From assembly GCA_964415175.1 (NCBI GenBank), contig CAYPYG010000034.1, forward strand, positions 1 to 30,110: DNA of 30,110 nt, written 5' to 3'. This document shows positions 28,376 to 30,110 of the stretch, piece after piece; the stretch's first letter is position 1; every line of letters starts with the position of its first letter. The translations under genes and the position numbers were made by a program. The notes beneath the pieces were generated by a model, which saw only the letters and a list, made by a program, of their open reading frames with translations, searched no databases and was not told where the DNA came from. Source of the DNA: UBA2231 sp964415175. GTDB lineage: Bacteria; Elusimicrobiota; Elusimicrobia; Elusimicrobiales; UBA9959.

Positions 28376-28390
28376 GAAAGCCAGGCTTTC
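28376..28390. repeat. 15-bp palindrome between abiEii and the ORF6N gene
   Basis: GAAAGCC-a-GGCTTTC is a perfect odd-centred palindrome of the same compact design as those at 27845-27944. On the minus strand it is followed by GATTTTC, so it may also act as a weak terminator for abiE. Confidence 0.6.
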
Positions 28391-28447
28391 CCTTTTCATT
28401 GTCGCGATAGTTAGACCGGCCGCAATTTACGAGCATTTTTCCGGCTC

Positions 28448-29314
28448 TTACCGGGAGGCAATACCGCGATAAAACCCGGACACCGATCCGAAAGCCCCGG
28501 CAAGCGTCATTTTCAAACCGCATTCTTCGGCCAATTCAGCGAAGCGGACCTCCCATCGTTCAGGGGCCGGCTCAAGCGCCTCAGGCAGCGCGTGGGTTTT
28601 CCTGCGGCCGAACACCGCTTTCAACACACTCGCGGTTTTATCCGCGGACAGTTTGCCCTCTTTTATAAGCAGAGCCATATCGACCAGATCCCTGACCCGG
28701 GAGTTCGGCACGGAGCGCGGCATCGTATACGCGTGCAGTTTTTCGGCGAACTGAAACTCGCGCGGTATCATTGGGAACGCGGCCGCCTTGATGCCCGCGA
28801 AAGCGAGAGTCCCGTCCTCCGCCGCCGATTCCACTTCCTCCGGCACATAGTCCCCCGCCGCGGCGTCCACGTGAAAAGCCACGAACAGCCTTTTATCCAC
28901 GATCGCCCGCACCGGATACCTGGCGCCGCCGTACACGGGGCCGTCCAGTTTCATCTGGACCCCGCCGACCTCGAACGTAAAAAAATCCCCCAGGTCTATC
29001 CGGCCGGCTTCGGCCAGCAGCCGCTGCAGATAACCGGGCAGGGGCTCGCCACCGGTCTTAGGCGCGCCGCGAAAAGCCAGATCGATATCCCGCGTGGCGC
29101 GCGCATGGCGCAGCCGCAATTCCATCGCGTACCCGCCCTTTAAAACCCATGGCGAATCGGCCGCCGCGAAGACCCGGGCCAGGAACCGGTTAAAAGCCAC
29201 CGTCCGGCACAGCCGGTGAAAACTGAACCCCGAGCCGGCCATGCGGGACTTAAGCCTGTCCTCCAGCGCGCGGCGGAAATCCGAAGCCGATTTATAGACC
29301 CGTATGTCTGTCAT
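28448..29314 (-). CDS. abiEii: AbiEii-type nucleotidyltransferase toxin
   Basis: The 288-residue protein has the nucleotidyltransferase signature of the AbiEii/AbiGii family: the LKGGYAMELRL turn (G60-G61), then RATRDIDLAF with D76 and D78 as metal ligands. PREFQFAEKLHAYTMP and RVRDLVDMALLI are further family segments. Known role: toxin of type IV toxin-antitoxin systems that transfers nucleotides and halts growth during phage infection. The reading frame appears complete and overlaps abiEi by 23 nt, typical of this pair. Confidence 0.92.
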   Translation of the reverse strand: MTDIRVYKSASDFRRALEDRLKSRMAGSGFSFHRLCRTVAFNRFLARVFAAADSPWVLKGGYAMELRLRHARATRDIDLAFRGAPKTGGEPLPGYLQRLLAEAGRIDLGDFFTFEVGGVQMKLDGPVYGGARYPVRAIVDKRLFVAFHVDAAAGDYVPEEVESAAEDGTLAFAGIKAAAFPMIPREFQFAEKLHAYTMPRSVPNSRVRDLVDMALLIKEGKLSADKTASVLKAVFGRRKTHALPEALEPAPERWEVRFAELAEECGLKMTLAGAFGSVSGFYRGIASR

Positions 29315-29879
29315 TTTTAAGCCCTGATAGTTTATCCGCTTCGCCCGGGGTCATGATGCCTTTGGCCACAGCCTCCCTGGCCGCCGCCCTGACCTCCGAG
29401 GCGTCCATCAGCCGGGCCTCGAACATATCCCGGAGCGTCTTCGCCGGGGTGGTGACCCGGTAGCCCCGCTCCTCGCGTATCTCGGAAGCTTCCAGGACGC
29501 CGCGGTGCAGTACGATACCCTTTGGGGTCGGGTGAAGCTTGCGGAACCCGGGCGGGACAGTCATGTGCAGCTTGGCCGGGTTCGCGTCGGTTATGTCATA
29601 AATGGAAAGCGCCGTCTGATGGGAATAAACCCCCTGGATGTTCCCCTTGCGGTCCGCCGACCAGAGCGACCACATTACAAGGTCCGGCCTCTCCGCGCCG
29701 GGGAAATTGGCGAGCCGGTATATCCCATGCTTTTCACGGACCCAGTTCCCTTCCCGGGAATGGAAATAAGCCGCACTGCGCGCATAACCGGCTTTACGCG
29801 CCTGCTGATAAGTGAAATATCCCTGTTGGGACATCGCCACTTCAAAAAGTTCCCTTTCAGCCGCCTTGTTTTTAGCCAT
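29292..29879 (-). CDS. abiEi: AbiEi-type antitoxin and autorepressor
   Basis: The 195-residue protein matches AbiEi antitoxins: an N-terminal winged helix (YFTYQQARKAGYARSAAYFH, then GIYRLANFPG) followed by the antitoxin domain (YSHQTALSIYDI, HMTVPPGFRK, VTTPAKTLRDMFE). Known role: counteracts AbiEii and represses its own operon through inverted repeats. Here the promoter and repeats are visible just upstream. ATG 29879 gives a full-length N terminus. It is first in the two-gene operon. Confidence 0.92.
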   Translation of the reverse strand: MAKNKAAERELFEVAMSQQGYFTYQQARKAGYARSAAYFHSREGNWVREKHGIYRLANFPGAERPDLVMWSLWSADRKGNIQGVYSHQTALSIYDITDANPAKLHMTVPPGFRKLHPTPKGIVLHRGVLEASEIREERGYRVTTPAKTLRDMFEARLMDASEVRAAAREAVAKGIMTPGEADKLSGLKNDRHTGL

Positions 29880-29886
29880 ACATTAA

Positions 29887-29934
29887 ATGCCAAGTTACTA
29901 GGCATATTATGCATCACAAAACCGGAATTGGCAA
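29887..29934 (-). promoter_or_regulatory. abiE promoter and likely AbiEi operator
   Basis: On the minus strand TTGCCA (29934-29929) and CATAAT (29911-29906) are 17 nt apart, a standard -35/-10 pair. Three GGCAT/ATGC half-sites overlap and follow the -10: GCATA-t-TATGC (29902-29912) and ATGCC/GGCAT (29887-29891 with 29901-29905, 9 nt apart). Binding here would block the promoter, as expected for autoregulation. Confidence 0.65.
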
Positions 29935-30021
29935 GGGGTGATGCTATGCCCCCGGACTAATTCTCTCACCCATCCCCCATTGACTAAATCGCGCCCCGCC
30001 CCCATCCGGCGCGCTCTTCCT

Positions 30022-30108
30022 TCATTTAGTGTAAAACACCCGCGCGACAACGTAGTGTCGCTCATTAAAGGTCCTCTCGTCAATAGGCACAGCGGTCCCT
30101 TCCACGGG
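30022..30108 (-). other. Possible 3' end of a repeated gene (open frame entering from the right edge)
   Basis: On the minus strand a frame open from the edge begins with the same PVEGTAVPIDERTFNER as the left-edge frame, then reads RHYVVARVFYTK and stops (TGA at 30024-30022). It passes through the hairpin repeat. It may be the tail of a multi-copy gene or a chance frame. Confidence 0.2.
30044..30061. repeat. Hairpin repeat, copy 3, upstream of abiE
   Basis: GCGACAACGTAGTGTCGC, identical over 18 bases to copy 2. GTAAAACA (30031-30038) lies 5 nt to its left, as in copy 2. A small stem GTGT-aaa-ACAC (30029-30039) overlaps that box. Confidence 0.85.
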
Positions 30109-30110
30109 TT
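30056..30110. repeat. Right copy of 55-bp terminal inverted repeat
   Basis: Exact reverse complement of positions 1-55. The inner limit falls at the hairpin stem, where the loop orientation differs from the left end. Confidence 0.9.

Noticed and set aside
1..30110. A natural linear replicon with terminal inverted repeats.
   Set aside because: Gene content is chromosomal, no replication or telomere gene is present, and the repeat length equals a common assembler k-mer, so a contig break in a repeat is simpler.

Overview
This GC-rich 30 kb window looks like a chromosomal contig of a diderm (Gram-negative) bacterium from a poorly characterised lineage. It has outer-membrane barrels of the PorV/UPF0164 type, secreted proteins ending in FlgD-like domains, YadA-like surface repeats, ORF6N proteins and an AbiE toxin-antitoxin pair. 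That mix, with the high GC, fits Elusimicrobiota or a similar phylum, but the window contains no rRNA or other firm phylogenetic marker. Most genes lie on the minus strand. There is no gene-free stretch longer than about 300 bases.

Layout. Positions 1-55 and 30056-30110 are a perfect inverted repeat, so both ends stop in the same repeat. 125-1856: a six-helix membrane protein and a secreted zinc-dependent phospholipase C relative. 1983-6145: an operon encoding a secreted beta-propeller/FlgD-domain protein, a PorV-like barrel and a membrane class III adenylate cyclase. 6226-8598 (+): a short DnaE paralogue whose PHP domain is intact but whose polymerase aspartates are missing. 8628-10943: a GT-C-like membrane protein with a repeat-rich C-terminal half. 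11151-12212 (+): an unknown exported protein. 12286-13577: a YgjP-type metallopeptidase and a WalJ-type metallo-hydrolase. 13634-15855: 5-oxoprolinase genes, with PxpA and PxpC fused. 15872-17657: a membrane protein, an ORF6N protein and a DnaQ-like exonuclease. 17763-18827: an exported His/Pro-rich protein.

18993-27140 is one long minus-strand gene run. It encodes a FlgD-domain secreted protein, a PorV-like barrel with TPR tail, a TPR/coiled-coil protein, a 1251-residue surface protein ending in an FGE-sulfatase-type fold, a DUF6498-like membrane protein and a MutT-like Nudix hydrolase, with a terminator at 18898-18927. The FlgD-domain plus PorV-like pairing occurs twice in the window, which suggests a shared export or surface-anchoring route. 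27192-29879 holds tag glycosylase, a second ORF6N gene surrounded by small palindromes, and the abiEi-abiEii operon with a recognisable promoter and operator.

Two signals cut across the gene list. First, eight genes have a -10-like hexamer (TATAAT, TAGAAT, TAAACT or TAGACT) only 6-8 nt before the start codon, often preceded by TTTTG; this is the geometry of leaderless mRNAs. Second, an 18-bp hairpin, GCGACAACGTAGTGTCGC, occurs upstream of the first ORF6N gene and upstream of abiE, each time with GTAAAACA at the same distance; its 16-bp core is also at the left end of the window.
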